This document shows, piece after piece, positions 17,444 through 25,803 of a stretch of 64,000 nt of DNA. Within the stretch, counting starts at the first letter, position 1. Each line of letters starts with the position of its first letter. A program made the position numbers and the translations under genes. Below the pieces are notes generated by a model. That model was not told the DNA's origin and did not search any database. It saw only the letters and a program-made list of their open reading frames with translations. The stretch is from positions 235,262 to 299,261 of the forward strand of contig CANLVG010000009.1 of the NCBI GenBank assembly GCA_947494565.1. Reading direction: 5' to 3'. The DNA is from an uncultured Flavobacteriaceae bacterium (lineage in GTDB: Bacteria; Bacteroidota; Bacteroidia; Flavobacteriales; Flavobacteriaceae).

Positions 17444-18613
17444 TTATCCGAAAAGTTTAGCGAAAAGTCCTTTACTCCCTTTATTGGAGGCCATTTTGGT
17501 GTTTCCATTCAGGAAATTATAGTACGTTTCCAAGAGTTTAGGAGCTGCTTTTTGTGGTTCAAGCCCCGATACGTTTTCCAAAACGTCATAAATGGCGTTC
17601 TTATGTAGTTCCTCTACATTGAAGTTGTAGAGCATGTATTGGAAGTTATATTGGAGAAAATAACATAGTGAAAAGTTGTCGCCATCGTTAACGTATTTGG
17701 TCACCGTATTTTCCAATTTTTTGGCATCGTCCTGTAAGATCTGCACAGAACTTCTCCATTTCAAGGAAATGAAGGCATCGGCATGGTAAATATCCTTCAT
17801 AAAGTCTTCTTTCGACTTTGCGCAAAGTTTCTGCATCAAATTGATGCCCTTGTCGATCCGATGTTGAAAATCGATTTGACCATTGAACATATTATAAACA
17901 TATTCTTGCAATTTTGTTCGCAACGTGCCATGCACATACGGCATATTCACGATTTTTAAGATAGAAATGACGATGATATCCCACTGAAATGCATCCCATC
18001 TTTTTTCTTTGAAGAAGGCGCTGTAATTTTGGTAATCGGTCAAGATATCACTGATTTGACCCCAAACTTTTTCGATCTCCTCACCGGCCAAAGGTTGCAC
18101 ATTTGCTTCTTTGTAGAAGTCCGCCTTGTATTTCTCAACGAATTCGTCGTCATAGTCATCGGCATAAACACAGATTTCACGAAGTACATCGTATACTTTA
18201 TAAGGTTGACATAACGCTATCGGCATTTCGTACTCAAACCATAGCGTGTCATCTTTGAGATGTATTTGAGATAAAGTCAGTGGATTGAAATTTACTTCGG
18301 CTATTTTTCTAAATAGGGCTACTTTGTTGGTCGCCTCGGTTACCCTTAGAAATGGTGCCTTGACTGAAAAAGTGGTCTCATTCAGTTCGACGTGTATTTC
18401 CGCAGACCCTTGTCCTTTAGTTATTGAAAAGCCATTGCTGGTATCTTTGTTTCCGAGTAACTCCGGATTCATATAGTTAATCGTCTCGATGAGCGCTTTT
18501 CTGAAATCTTTGGCATCATAAGCGTCCATGGCCTTGTCCCAATGGGATACCTCTGTACGCGGTTCGTCTATGCCCTGAATAGGCCTTTCGAATTTTGGTA
18601 ATACATTTTTCAT
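17444..18613 (-). CDS. Partner protein with YbjN-like domain
   Basis: A 389-residue soluble protein, no signal peptide, not recognised as a named family. Residues about 60-170 (GSAEIHVELNETTFSVKAPFL, then DTLWFEYEMPI, then ICVYADDYDDEFVEKY) resemble the C-terminal domain of the following protease in order and in the helix ending (ADDYDDEFVEKY versus ADDLDNFFMDEY). A helical region rich in aromatic residues follows (residues 200-370), ending with a Gly/Lys/Phe tail GSKGLFAKLFG. It is the first gene of the pair. It may act as adaptor, substrate or inhibitor of the protease; this is inference. Confidence 0.65.
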   Translation of the reverse strand: MKNVLPKFERPIQGIDEPRTEVSHWDKAMDAYDAKDFRKALIETINYMNPELLGNKDTSNGFSITKGQGSAEIHVELNETTFSVKAPFLRVTEATNKVALFRKIAEVNFNPLTLSQIHLKDDTLWFEYEMPIALCQPYKVYDVLREICVYADDYDDEFVEKYKADFYKEANVQPLAGEEIEKVWGQISDILTDYQNYSAFFKEKRWDAFQWDIIVISILKIVNMPYVHGTLRTKLQEYVYNMFNGQIDFQHRIDKGINLMQKLCAKSKEDFMKDIYHADAFISLKWRSSVQILQDDAKKLENTVTKYVNDGDNFSLCYFLQYNFQYMLYNFNVEELHKNAIYDVLENVSGLEPQKAAPKLLETYYNFLNGNTKMASNKGSKGLFAKLFG

Positions 18614-18777
18614 AAATATGATTGTTTATTTAGGGGGTTTGAAATCGTTTTAGATACAACGGGAATTTTTTTCATTTATTTTTTCTGAAACCTCCCACAA
18701 AGGGTTATGCATTGAATTTGAAACAAAGTTCCATCGGTATGCAGTTTTTGAAAAACCAGATAACCGTGAAATGTACC

Positions 18778-18793
18778 TCCCTGTAAACAGGGA
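18778..18793. repeat. Short inverted repeat upstream of the fasciclin gene
   Basis: TCCCTGT-AA-ACAGGGA, a 7-bp perfect inverted repeat 57 bases upstream of the -33 element of the fasciclin promoter and in the gap shared with the divergent protease unit. It could be an operator or a weak hairpin; nothing decides between them. The rest of this 290-base gap holds only the fasciclin promoter. Confidence 0.3.
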
Positions 18794-18849
18794 ATAGAAT
18801 TTTATAAATTGTTTAACTTTATTTTGAAAACTTTAAACAATAATTATGA

Positions 18850-18878
18850 TTGTACTACTTTCTTTCCTGCTACTTTTG
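18850..18878 (+). promoter_or_regulatory. Promoter of the fasciclin gene
   Basis: TTG (18850-18852), 18-base spacer, TACTTTTG (18871-18878). The transcript would begin around 18885, leaving a leader of about 18 bases before the chosen ATG and excluding an ATG at 18846. Confidence 0.75.
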
Positions 18879-18902
18879 AGGAAATTTAAAAACATACACA
18901 CT

Positions 18903-19415
18903 ATGAAAAAGATGAAAACTTTCTTCGCTGTAGCCCTACTTTTTGTTGGAGCAGTATCCTTTGCACAATCTGAAACTATTGTTGGTGTCGCCGCCGGAAA
19001 CGATAATTTCTCAACTTTGGTAACGGCTGTCAAGACTGCCGGACTAGTAGAAACATTAAGTTCTGAGGGACCTTTTACAGTATTTGCCCCTACCAATGAT
19101 GCTTTTGCCAAGTTACCCGATGGTACGGTTTCAAGTTTATTGATGCCTGCCAGTAAAACTGACTTGACTGGTATTTTGACTTACCATGTAGTGGCCGGAA
19201 AATTTGAGGCTGCAGCTGTTATCGACGCGATTAAAGCCAATAACGGTGCGTTTAAGGTAAAAACCGTTCAGGGCAATGAAATTGTACTCACTTTAAAAGA
19301 GGATAAGGTGGTGTTGACAGATGCCAAAGGAGGAACTTCTACGGTTGTTATAGCGGATGTTGCAGCAAGTAACGGCGTAATTCATGCCATTGATACGGTA
19401 GTAATGCCCCAATAA
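18903..19415 (+). CDS. Secreted fasciclin (FAS1) domain protein
   Basis: A 170-residue exported protein: signal peptide MKKMKTFFAVALLFVGAVSFAQ, then one FAS1 domain covering nearly the whole mature part. Family blocks are the H1 motif GPFTVFAPTNDAFAKLP, LTYHVVAGKF and the H2-like SNGVIHAIDTVVMP. FAS1 domains mediate adhesion to surfaces or other proteins; the ligand here is unknown. An ATG three codons further in (MKTFFAV) is an alternative start. It is a single-gene transcript with its own consensus promoter and a strong terminator. Confidence 0.93.
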   Translation: MKKMKTFFAVALLFVGAVSFAQSETIVGVAAGNDNFSTLVTAVKTAGLVETLSSEGPFTVFAPTNDAFAKLPDGTVSSLLMPASKTDLTGILTYHVVAGKFEAAAVIDAIKANNGAFKVKTVQGNEIVLTLKEDKVVLTDAKGGTSTVVIADVAASNGVIHAIDTVVMPQ

Positions 19416-19440
19416 GATGTGATTAATTTCCCCCGAAATA

Positions 19441-19469
19441 AAATGCCACTGGTACTACCAGTGGCATTT
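19441..19469. terminator. Bidirectional terminator after the fasciclin gene
   Basis: A perfect 13-bp stem AAATGCCACTGGT/ACCAGTGGCATTT with a three-base loop and flanking A and T runs, between the stops of two convergent genes. Confidence 0.88.
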
Positions 19470-19505
19470 TTATTTCATACTATTTTGTTAGTACTACAAC
19501 TTAAC

Positions 19506-20834
19506 TTAGGGCGCGGAAGTGCCGCTAGTGTTTTTGGCCCTGCGGAGTTGTCGGCGAATTTTTTTAATAGCCGATTCAATTGATTTTTCCGGTTCGATGA
19601 TATTGTACTCCCCCCAAAAATCAGGGTCCGCAAAACCAAGTGCCTCATCGTTTAAGATAATCGATGATTTCATTCGATCCTTGGCCTTTGGAAAGGTGCC
19701 CCTATTCTTTTCCCAATCGGTAATAGCCATCTCACAGGTCATACTATATACGGAATTGAACAATTTTTTGTCCCAATTGATCTTGAATTCCAAAAGCACA
19801 TTACTGTAGCCGTAGTACCATCTTCCGTTCTTCTCGCGATAATCTACGCGATAAGCTACTTCGTTGGGCCATACCCGTGCATTACTTGGTTTTCGACGTA
19901 CAAATAGTTTTGCGGCCTCATCCTTATTGGTGATATTCAAGGAAAAGATAGCACTTGTCAGAATTTTATTTTCCGCATCGATATATAGCTTTCCACGATA
20001 CAATTGTTCGGCTACACTAGGCCTTTGCTCGAAATCGATAATGTAGATCAGCTGGTCATTGACCCTGGTAGAGCGATTAAATGAAAAGGTATAGTTCTCC
20101 ATACTTTCATCGGTAAAAATGTATTCCGGGTATTTCATAATATCGACAAAAAGCGTGTTGAATGGGCCTCCCTGAAGTTTTAATGCCAACGTATCCAATC
20201 TACTATAGTCAGTGCTCTTACGGGCTTTATATAGTTTTACGGCATCACGACGCTCCGAAGTGTACGGAGTTTTGTAGATATTGACTACAGCTTCGGATAA
20301 GGATACATTTTTTCTTCTTTTCTTAATGGTTTCCCTGTAAAAAGCTGTCATCAATGTCGGGTCATCGAAGTAGTTTTGTCCTTTCCTTTTTAAGGTTTCG
20401 CGAACTAAGGTGGTCGCATTCTTAGGAATACTTACGTTCACCTCGGCCAATTCGGTGACTGAGACCTGTAGTTTGATTTTTGTGTTCGAATCGGAAAATT
20501 GATTCAATGGGATCAGTCGGCTCTTGTAGCCCAGAAAAGCGACCAATACGTTGCCTCCTGTCATTTCCTTAGGCACTTTGAGGGCGAATTGTCCTTCAGT
20601 ATTGGTTATCGTACTAATGTTAGAACCTTCAATGGTAAGTGTAGCGAAAACCAGCGGTTTATTGGTTTCCTCATCGAGAACTTCTCCTTTGTACTGCTTA
20701 TATGATACCGCTTCTTCGGCAGTATCTTGAAAAAAAGCGAACATATTCTGCATGCCGCCAAAACCGACTAAAAATAGGGTCAGTAAAACAACGGATGTAG
20801 ATTTTTTTAGATGAAAGTGTATATTGGATTCCAT
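19506..20834 (-). CDS. Exported protein with carboxypeptidase-like regulatory domain
   Basis: A 442-residue envelope protein. After a hydrophobic N-terminal signal (residues 10-35) comes a carboxypeptidase-D-regulatory-like beta sandwich (GEVLDEETNKPLVFATLTIEG, NTEGQFALKVP, GYKSRLIPL), the fold that also precedes many TonB-dependent receptors. Residues 140-400 match the type of long beta-rich domain seen in flavobacterial proteins of this kind (FYRETIKKRRK, ILTSAIFSLNI). No TonB-receptor barrel is present at this length. The role is unknown, possibly in the outer membrane or periplasm. The tail is basic (KKIRRQLRRAKN). Confidence 0.8.
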   Translation of the reverse strand: MESNIHFHLKKSTSVVLLTLFLVGFGGMQNMFAFFQDTAEEAVSYKQYKGEVLDEETNKPLVFATLTIEGSNISTITNTEGQFALKVPKEMTGGNVLVAFLGYKSRLIPLNQFSDSNTKIKLQVSVTELAEVNVSIPKNATTLVRETLKRKGQNYFDDPTLMTAFYRETIKKRRKNVSLSEAVVNIYKTPYTSERRDAVKLYKARKSTDYSRLDTLALKLQGGPFNTLFVDIMKYPEYIFTDESMENYTFSFNRSTRVNDQLIYIIDFEQRPSVAEQLYRGKLYIDAENKILTSAIFSLNITNKDEAAKLFVRRKPSNARVWPNEVAYRVDYREKNGRWYYGYSNVLLEFKINWDKKLFNSVYSMTCEMAITDWEKNRGTFPKAKDRMKSSIILNDEALGFADPDFWGEYNIIEPEKSIESAIKKIRRQLRRAKNTSGTSAP

Positions 20835-20927
20835 AGCTTGAAAGTTATTTTACTTTTATTCTTTATAGTAATTCTAAGTTACTCATTTTTAGGATGTTTT
20901 ACTGTTAAAATTTAGTTTAAAATCCTT

Positions 20928-21587
20928 TTAGTATGGTAACGCTTTATAGGTCTTACCCTGATCAAGGCCTCTTGGATTTTCGGTGGTATTGCTGAAGGTT
21001 GTGGGAAAGGACACATAGGGATACTTCCAAGATCCTGACTCCGTTGCTACAAAATGCAAATGCGGATACCCGGCCAGCCCTGTATTTCCACTAAGACCAA
21101 TAACACTCCCTTTTTTAACAGTCTGTCCAACTTTTACACGTGCGCCTTTATGGGTCAGATGCATGTATTGGGCAAAAGTACCATCTGAGTGTTCCACAAC
21201 GACCAGGTTGTTTGGAAAACCACCGTCAACACCCGATTCTTCTACAAACACTACTTTGCCTGAGCGCGAAGCCGTGATCAACGTGCCGATATTCATAGCG
21301 AAATCAATTGCATATTGGTCGGGGTATCCCGCACTATGGTATGATCCCCCACAGTGAGATAGATTTACGGAATAACTTTCACCGACTTTATAAGGCAGCA
21401 CATAAATCGAGGTTTCCCAATCTTCATAAGTTTTATCATTGCAATTTACAGGGGTGATTTCGAGATTTTGAGTCATTTCCTTAGGTGGTCTTCTCGCTAC
21501 GTCCTTCAAACAGCTAGATGAAAAAAGCACCAATAGAAATATGACGATTAAGTAATCTTTCATTGTCTTTATCATTTGTTCCGACAA
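20928..21587 (-). CDS. M23 family metallopeptidase, lipoprotein
   Basis: A LytM/M23-type peptidase, probably cutting peptidoglycan cross-bridges or cell-surface peptides. A hydrophobic signal ends in a candidate lipobox FSSSC. Metal-binding marks: a His in YHSAGYPDQYAIDFAM with the Asp of AIDF, and the C-terminal HLHF of AGYPHLHFV; the core GTLITASRSGKVVFV and GSVIGLSGNTG blocks are typical. Three in-frame ATGs lie at the start (MSEQ, MIKT, MKDY); the last gives the most usual short n-region, so the true start may be up to 24 bases later. Attached to the outer or inner membrane through the lipid. 219 residues in the longest form. Confidence 0.88.
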   Translation of the reverse strand: MSEQMIKTMKDYLIVIFLLVLFSSSCLKDVARRPPKEMTQNLEITPVNCNDKTYEDWETSIYVLPYKVGESYSVNLSHCGGSYHSAGYPDQYAIDFAMNIGTLITASRSGKVVFVEESGVDGGFPNNLVVVEHSDGTFAQYMHLTHKGARVKVGQTVKKGSVIGLSGNTGLAGYPHLHFVATESGSWKYPYVSFPTTFSNTTENPRGLDQGKTYKALPY

Positions 21588-21640
21588 ATTAGAAATTTGA
21601 ACAAGGGAACATGTCTCTTCGTGAAAACCTTTACAAGAAA

Positions 21641-22747
21641 TTAAGAGGCAGCGGTATGTTTGATATAATCCGAGGGGTTGAAATCGGTAAACTTTTTGAA
21701 GGCTTTATAGAACGAGGCTCTGTTGTTGAAACCGACGTCGTAGGCAATCTGGGTCATGGTCAGTCGATTTTCATCGTTTTGCATTAGTAGTTTTTTGGCT
21801 TCCTTTATGCGATAACGATTCACGAAATCAAAAAAGGATAGATTAAAGTGTTCATTGATAATCTGTGACGTATGGTTCCGTGAGAGATTCATCAAACGAG
21901 AAATATCATCCAGTCGCAGTTCATTGTTGAGGTGGGGTTTTTCCCGCTGCATGACATCCAACAATTTTTGTCTCATCTCTAAGGAAAGGGCAGGTGACAA
22001 GCCTGTTTTTTTGTATTTGATGAAGGGAATGACCTCTTTGATGGTTTTTCCCTCGAAGATTTCGGGCTGAACAAATCCGAAGAAGGCGAGCATACCGATA
22101 AAGAAAACAATACCTAGGTCGATAAAATAATCATAAGAAGGGTCCATTAATCCAAAGCGGACCAATGCGATGTAGAGCCCAAATGAGCTTACAAATCCTA
22201 CATACGAACCCACGAACCATTTCAACCACTTGTGCTGTCTGAAACCTATATTGGTACGCCAGGCAAAGCTCAAATAGGTCAAAAATGCATAAAAGAACAT
22301 CAAGGCGATGATTAGCCAAATGACAAAGCTTGGAAATAGCGCATAATCCCAAGTATGTCCACTCTTGACTACCTCAAGTTTTTTAGCGCTACCCAGAAGG
22401 TAAAAAGGAATCAAAAGTACGATGATACCAATCGGGGGAATCAAAAATAACAAGTCGGTTATTTTGAACGTGGATTTTGAAAGCACCCTACGGCTGTACA
22501 GATACACTATTGGCCCATAAATGACCCAAAGCGGAAAATGGGTCAAATCTAAATGGATGAATCGACTCGTATACAAATCACCTGACCATCTGAGGCAATT
22601 ATTCAACAGTTCAAAAGAGAACAAAAAGGTATAAAGGCTTAGAAGCCTATTCGCCATACCATCTCCTTTCGATTTTAAGAGAAATAGAAGAGATAGTAGT
22701 ACTCCTGAAAACGAAAAAAAAAGAAAAATAAGAACACTGAAAGTCAT
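21641..22747 (-). CDS. AraC-family regulator with N-terminal membrane domain
   Basis: A 368-residue membrane-anchored transcription regulator. Seven hydrophobic segments fill residues 1-240; the C-terminal 110 residues are an AraC DNA-binding domain with two helix-turn-helices (LNNELRLDDISRLMNLSRNHTS and MTQIAYDVGFNNRASFYKAFKKF, ending FNPSDYIK). Such 7TM-AraC proteins are common in Bacteroidota and sense unknown envelope or membrane signals. It stands between the M23 peptidase and rluF genes in the same direction; targets cannot be read from the sequence. Confidence 0.9.
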   Translation of the reverse strand: MTFSVLIFLFFSFSGVLLSLLFLLKSKGDGMANRLLSLYTFLFSFELLNNCLRWSGDLYTSRFIHLDLTHFPLWVIYGPIVYLYSRRVLSKSTFKITDLLFLIPPIGIIVLLIPFYLLGSAKKLEVVKSGHTWDYALFPSFVIWLIIALMFFYAFLTYLSFAWRTNIGFRQHKWLKWFVGSYVGFVSSFGLYIALVRFGLMDPSYDYFIDLGIVFFIGMLAFFGFVQPEIFEGKTIKEVIPFIKYKKTGLSPALSLEMRQKLLDVMQREKPHLNNELRLDDISRLMNLSRNHTSQIINEHFNLSFFDFVNRYRIKEAKKLLMQNDENRLTMTQIAYDVGFNNRASFYKAFKKFTDFNPSDYIKHTAAS

Positions 22748-22850
22748 GACTATGATCTTTGCCGGTAAAGATAAAACGCACTAGTCGCCGAGGTGTCTCT
22801 TTCTGTAAGGAGAAATAAAAAACCTACTGGTCGTTGTTTAAGGGAACCCT

Positions 22851-23582
22851 TCAATCATGGGTTTTCACGGAAGCGGAAACCAAGCGGTTGATTTCCTTTA
22901 ATTCATCTGAGGTCAGATCTCTCCATTTTCCTAAGGGAAGGTCTAAATTGACATTCATGATTCGAATTCGCTTCAGTTTTTTTACATCATAATCAAGATA
23001 CTCGCACATACGACGAATTTGTCTGTTAAGACCTTGGGTCAAGACGATTTTGAACTGGTACTTTTCAATTTTTTCGACTTTGCACTTTCGTGTAACGGTA
23101 TCCAAAATAGGTACCCCATTTGCCATACTCTCGAGAAATTGTTCCGTAACCGGTTTGTTGACCGTGACCAGATACTCTTTTTCGTGGTGATTGCGTGCCC
23201 GTAAAATCTTATTCACGATATCGCCGTCATTGGTCAAAAAAATAAGCCCCTCGCTCGGTTTGTCCAATCGTCCGATCGGGAAAATGCGTTTGGGGTAGTT
23301 GATAAAATCGATGATGTTGTTTTTTTCCACCCGGGTATCGGTAGTACATACGACACCAACGGGTTTGTTGAAGGCCAAATAAACCCATTCATCCTTAGGC
23401 TCCGTGATACGCTTGCCATCGACCTTGACTAAATCTCCGACAACGACTTTGGTACCCATTTCGGGAATCTTGTCGTTAATCGTAACCCGACCTTGTTCGA
23501 TAAGTTTATCTGCGGCCCTACGCGAGCAATAGCCCACTTCGCTGAGGTATTTATTGATTCGGGTTTGTTTGGTATCCGACAT
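22851..23582 (-). CDS. rluF: 23S rRNA pseudouridine synthase, RluF-like
   Basis: Isomerises a uridine of 23S rRNA (U2604 in E. coli). An S4 RNA-binding domain ([21 protein letters not shown]) is followed by the RsuA/RluB/E/F catalytic domain with the catalytic Asp in [20 protein letters not shown] and the later [20 protein letters not shown]. The FPIGRLDK form and [16 protein letters not shown] resemble RluF more than RluB or RluE; the target base is therefore inferred. It is the last gene of a four-gene minus-strand unit. Confidence 0.88.
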   Translation of the reverse strand: MSDTKQTRINKYLSEVGYCSRRAADKLIEQGRVTINDKIPEMGTKVVVGDLVKVDGKRITEPKDEWVYLAFNKPVGVVCTTDTRVEKNNIIDFINYPKRIFPIGRLDKPSEGLIFLTNDGDIVNKILRARNHHEKEYLVTVNKPVTEQFLESMANGVPILDTVTRKCKVEKIEKYQFKIVLTQGLNRQIRRMCEYLDYDVKKLKRIRIMNVNLDLPLGKWRDLTSDELKEINRLVSASVKTHD

Positions 23583-23593
23583 TCATTCTTACG

Positions 23594-24112
23594 TTACATG
23601 TTTACAAAAATATGTCCTGCCTGGGGAATTTCGGTCAGATCGACGTCTTTTTCATTTAACAAGATGCCGTGCTCTAGATAAGCTTTCAGATTGGCCAACC
23701 AGAAGGTCCATCCACAGCTACACCCATTGTAAAGTTCCATTTTGGTCTTTTCATCGGTCGGCATCCCATATTGTCGCAAGGTCACCAAAGTTGTATTTTC
23801 AACTTCTTCTAACGTAACACTGCATGTACATACATCATTGGCAAACGAGAATTCTAAAAAGTCTTTGCCATTTGTCTGCAAGATGCTACCCGATTCTTGT
23901 CCGTTCCAATTATGCCATTTCCAGGTATAGCGGTCGCCATTTTGTATGGGATCGGTGGCATTTCTGTTGGTTCCTTCAACGGAAACATAGTGCGCTTCCC
24001 GTAAAAACCAAGATGCAATACCTTCTTCCGTAGCCCAACACCAGTACAATGTTTTAACCGGGGCCTTGATATAAATTTTTTTGGTAAACGCTTCAAAAGT
24101 CAAGGGTGTCAT
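23594..24112 (-). CDS. SRPBCC (AHSA1/START-like) protein
   Basis: A 172-residue cytoplasmic protein with the helix-grip fold. The AHSA1-type signature is visible: IYIKAPVKTLYWCWATEEGIASWF, GDRYTWKWHNWNG, FLEFSF and TLVTLRQYGMP, closing with GWTFWLANLKAYLEHG. Members bind hydrophobic ligands or Hsp90-type partners; no ligand can be named. The gene is 11 bases before rluF and four bases after the serine hydrolase gene, so part of the same transcript. Confidence 0.88.
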   Translation of the reverse strand: MTPLTFEAFTKKIYIKAPVKTLYWCWATEEGIASWFLREAHYVSVEGTNRNATDPIQNGDRYTWKWHNWNGQESGSILQTNGKDFLEFSFANDVCTCSVTLEEVENTTLVTLRQYGMPTDEKTKMELYNGCSCGWTFWLANLKAYLEHGILLNEKDVDLTEIPQAGHIFVNM

Positions 24113-24116
24113 AGCA

Positions 24117-25256
24117 TTAGTTATTTCTGTTCAATTCAAACTGGTATAGTTGTCGACCCAATTCAGCCAAAAAGGGAATACCTATTTCATCATATTCGTA
24201 CTGATCGTCATTGAAGACACCGTCTTTATTGACCAAAATTGTGGCGGTCAAAAGAAACTCCACGTTGTTTTTAGAATCGGTGATATAGGCGCAGTCGGTT
24301 AGGGTACCATAGGCAAATCCTACTTTATTGTAAATTTTAATATGCTCTTCCATAGCTTCCGTGGTGTCGCCATATAAAAAGAATTTACAGTAGCCGTCAT
24401 AATAGGTGACAGGATCATAGCCAAGGGCTTTGGGAAGTGTGTGCATGGTTTTCAAAAGATACTGATGTTGCGCATCACTTAAATTAAAACGCTGCGATTC
24501 ATCAAATTGCTCGGGAAAGATAACCCGCTTCAAAACACCGTGTTGCGCTTTCACCGGGTAATAGTTTTTCAAACTGAAATCGAAGGGTTCATTTACCAAT
24601 TCACCGTCTTCATAAAAACCGATCCCTTTCTGTATCTCATTCAACTCAAGGGGCTTGGCTGCCGTGTTCACTGTACCTTCATAGGTGGCCGTAGTGCTAT
24701 CGTTCAAATAGATGATGAGGGGTTTGGTAGTGAGATCATCACTGTGATATCCTAGACGATGGGCTATGCGCACCGGTGACACTCCTTTCGAACTCAATCT
24801 TGAATTGATTACATCTTGTCCAAGCAGTTCTACCAATCTGTTATTCGCATCATTATCGCTAACAGCGAATATTTGGGAAACCGCTTCGGCGAAAGTCGTC
24901 TCTACCGAATCTCCTTCTACGTAAAATCTAGTACTGAGGTCAAGGGTGTCGATGTCATTCAGTTTTTCCATTGCCAAAACCGCTATCGGGAATTTGACCG
25001 TGCTCGCTGGATAGAAATAATTTGCTTCATTTACTTGAAAATCATAATCGATTAATTTGAGACTATCTCCGGATCGGTTTATTTGGGTGTATCGTATCTG
25101 TACTTGATACTCATCTATACTATCCATTACCCTTTTGATTTTAGGATGGTCGGAAGCCAATACCTGTTCAAGCGGATTTCCGGACGACTGTGGATCTGTA
25201 CAACCAACAGTTAGAATCAGTACGAGCAGAAAGTGAAGTATGGCGTTTTTCAACAT
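24117..25256 (-). CDS. Class A beta-lactamase-like serine hydrolase, lipoprotein
   Basis: A 379-residue periplasm-facing lipoprotein (lipobox LTVGC, Cys19). The fold is that of class A beta-lactamases: Ser85-x-x-Lys88 in FYPASTVKFPIAV, SDN at 133-135 (AVSDNDANNRLVELLG) and a Lys-Val-Gly in YNKVGFAYGTLTDCAYI in place of the KTG box. The chain is about 90 residues longer than true beta-lactamases, the excess lying between the SDN and KTG-like boxes. The usual Glu166 motif ExxLN is not evident, so it may be a transpeptidase or esterase-like hydrolase rather than a resistance enzyme. It lies in an operon with SRPBCC and rluF genes. Confidence 0.85.
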   Translation of the reverse strand: MLKNAILHFLLVLILTVGCTDPQSSGNPLEQVLASDHPKIKRVMDSIDEYQVQIRYTQINRSGDSLKLIDYDFQVNEANYFYPASTVKFPIAVLAMEKLNDIDTLDLSTRFYVEGDSVETTFAEAVSQIFAVSDNDANNRLVELLGQDVINSRLSSKGVSPVRIAHRLGYHSDDLTTKPLIIYLNDSTTATYEGTVNTAAKPLELNEIQKGIGFYEDGELVNEPFDFSLKNYYPVKAQHGVLKRVIFPEQFDESQRFNLSDAQHQYLLKTMHTLPKALGYDPVTYYDGYCKFFLYGDTTEAMEEHIKIYNKVGFAYGTLTDCAYITDSKNNVEFLLTATILVNKDGVFNDDQYEYDEIGIPFLAELGRQLYQFELNRNN

Positions 25257-25279
25257 GGTTTTTTGTTTGATGCGAACGG

Positions 25280-25516
25280 TTAATTCTCATAAAGTTCTCC
25301 CCTATGGGGCTTAAGGGCATCACGAACTTGCGGCATTTGTGACTCATACACTACCAAAAAAGCGAGGCTATGCATATCGTTTAGGTGCTCGTGGCCCGTT
25401 ATTTTTAAGTCAAGCGATTCAAGAGTGCAATATTCAGCTAAATGCTTTTCATGATGCTCGGCCGTATGTGCCGCTGCTGGACCTCGAAAGTCCCAAATTA
25501 ATTTTAATTTTCTCAC
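25280..25516 (-). CDS. Small conserved hypothetical protein, GTG start
   Basis: A 78-residue cytoplasmic protein (RKLKLIWDFRGPAAAHTAEHH, ending DALKPHRGELYEN), rich in histidines. Similar small proteins occur in other flavobacteria as far as I remember; no function is known. An in-frame TAG lies six codons upstream, so the GTG at the 5' end is the only reasonable start before the conserved part. It leads the operon with the serine hydrolase (23-base gap). Confidence 0.65.
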   Translation of the reverse strand: MRKLKLIWDFRGPAAAHTAEHHEKHLAEYCTLESLDLKITGHEHLNDMHSLAFLVVYESQMPQVRDALKPHRGELYEN

Positions 25517-25531
25517 AATATTGGTTTCTAT

Positions 25532-25693
25532 CTACTTGCTATTGCCTACCAAGGTGAATTCTCCTGCAGACCGCGTTAACGGGCGGCTACCGTTCAATCC
25601 ATTCTGCAAGTGTTTCCTATTTTCGGCAGTGCTCACTTTTTCGATAAACCTGGTCCGAGGCACGGAAACGACCATTTCCGCGGTACACTTCAT
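25532..25693 (-). pseudogene. N-terminal remnant of an SRPBCC gene
   Basis: The frame MKCTAEMVVSVPRTRFIEK followed by AENRKHLQNGL and GEFTLVGNSK-stop resembles the first 50 residues of 150-residue SRPBCC proteins, which read like V-DLPR-F-E--D--EN-KHW--GL and then a GAKS-LVY block. It stops at a TAG where the first beta strands should continue, and the rest of the domain is not found before the next gene. It is most likely a truncated, decayed copy. A translated short protein cannot be excluded. Confidence 0.45.
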
Positions 25694-25768
25694 AACTCCT
25701 TTTTTTGTTTGACTAATGTAGCAATTCGAAAACAGCACGCCAAAAATGTGTTAATGATTCGACGCTTA

Positions 25769-25799
25769 TTTGCGGAACATGCGATATTTGTTATTTTTG
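25769..25799 (+). promoter_or_regulatory. Consensus promoter of the parvulin gene pair
   Basis: TTTG (25769-25772), exactly 19 bases, TATTTTTG (25792-25799). The last base of the -7 box is only four bases from the ATG of the gene, so the message is leaderless or nearly so. Confidence 0.8.
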
Positions 25800-25803
25800 C
25801 GGG

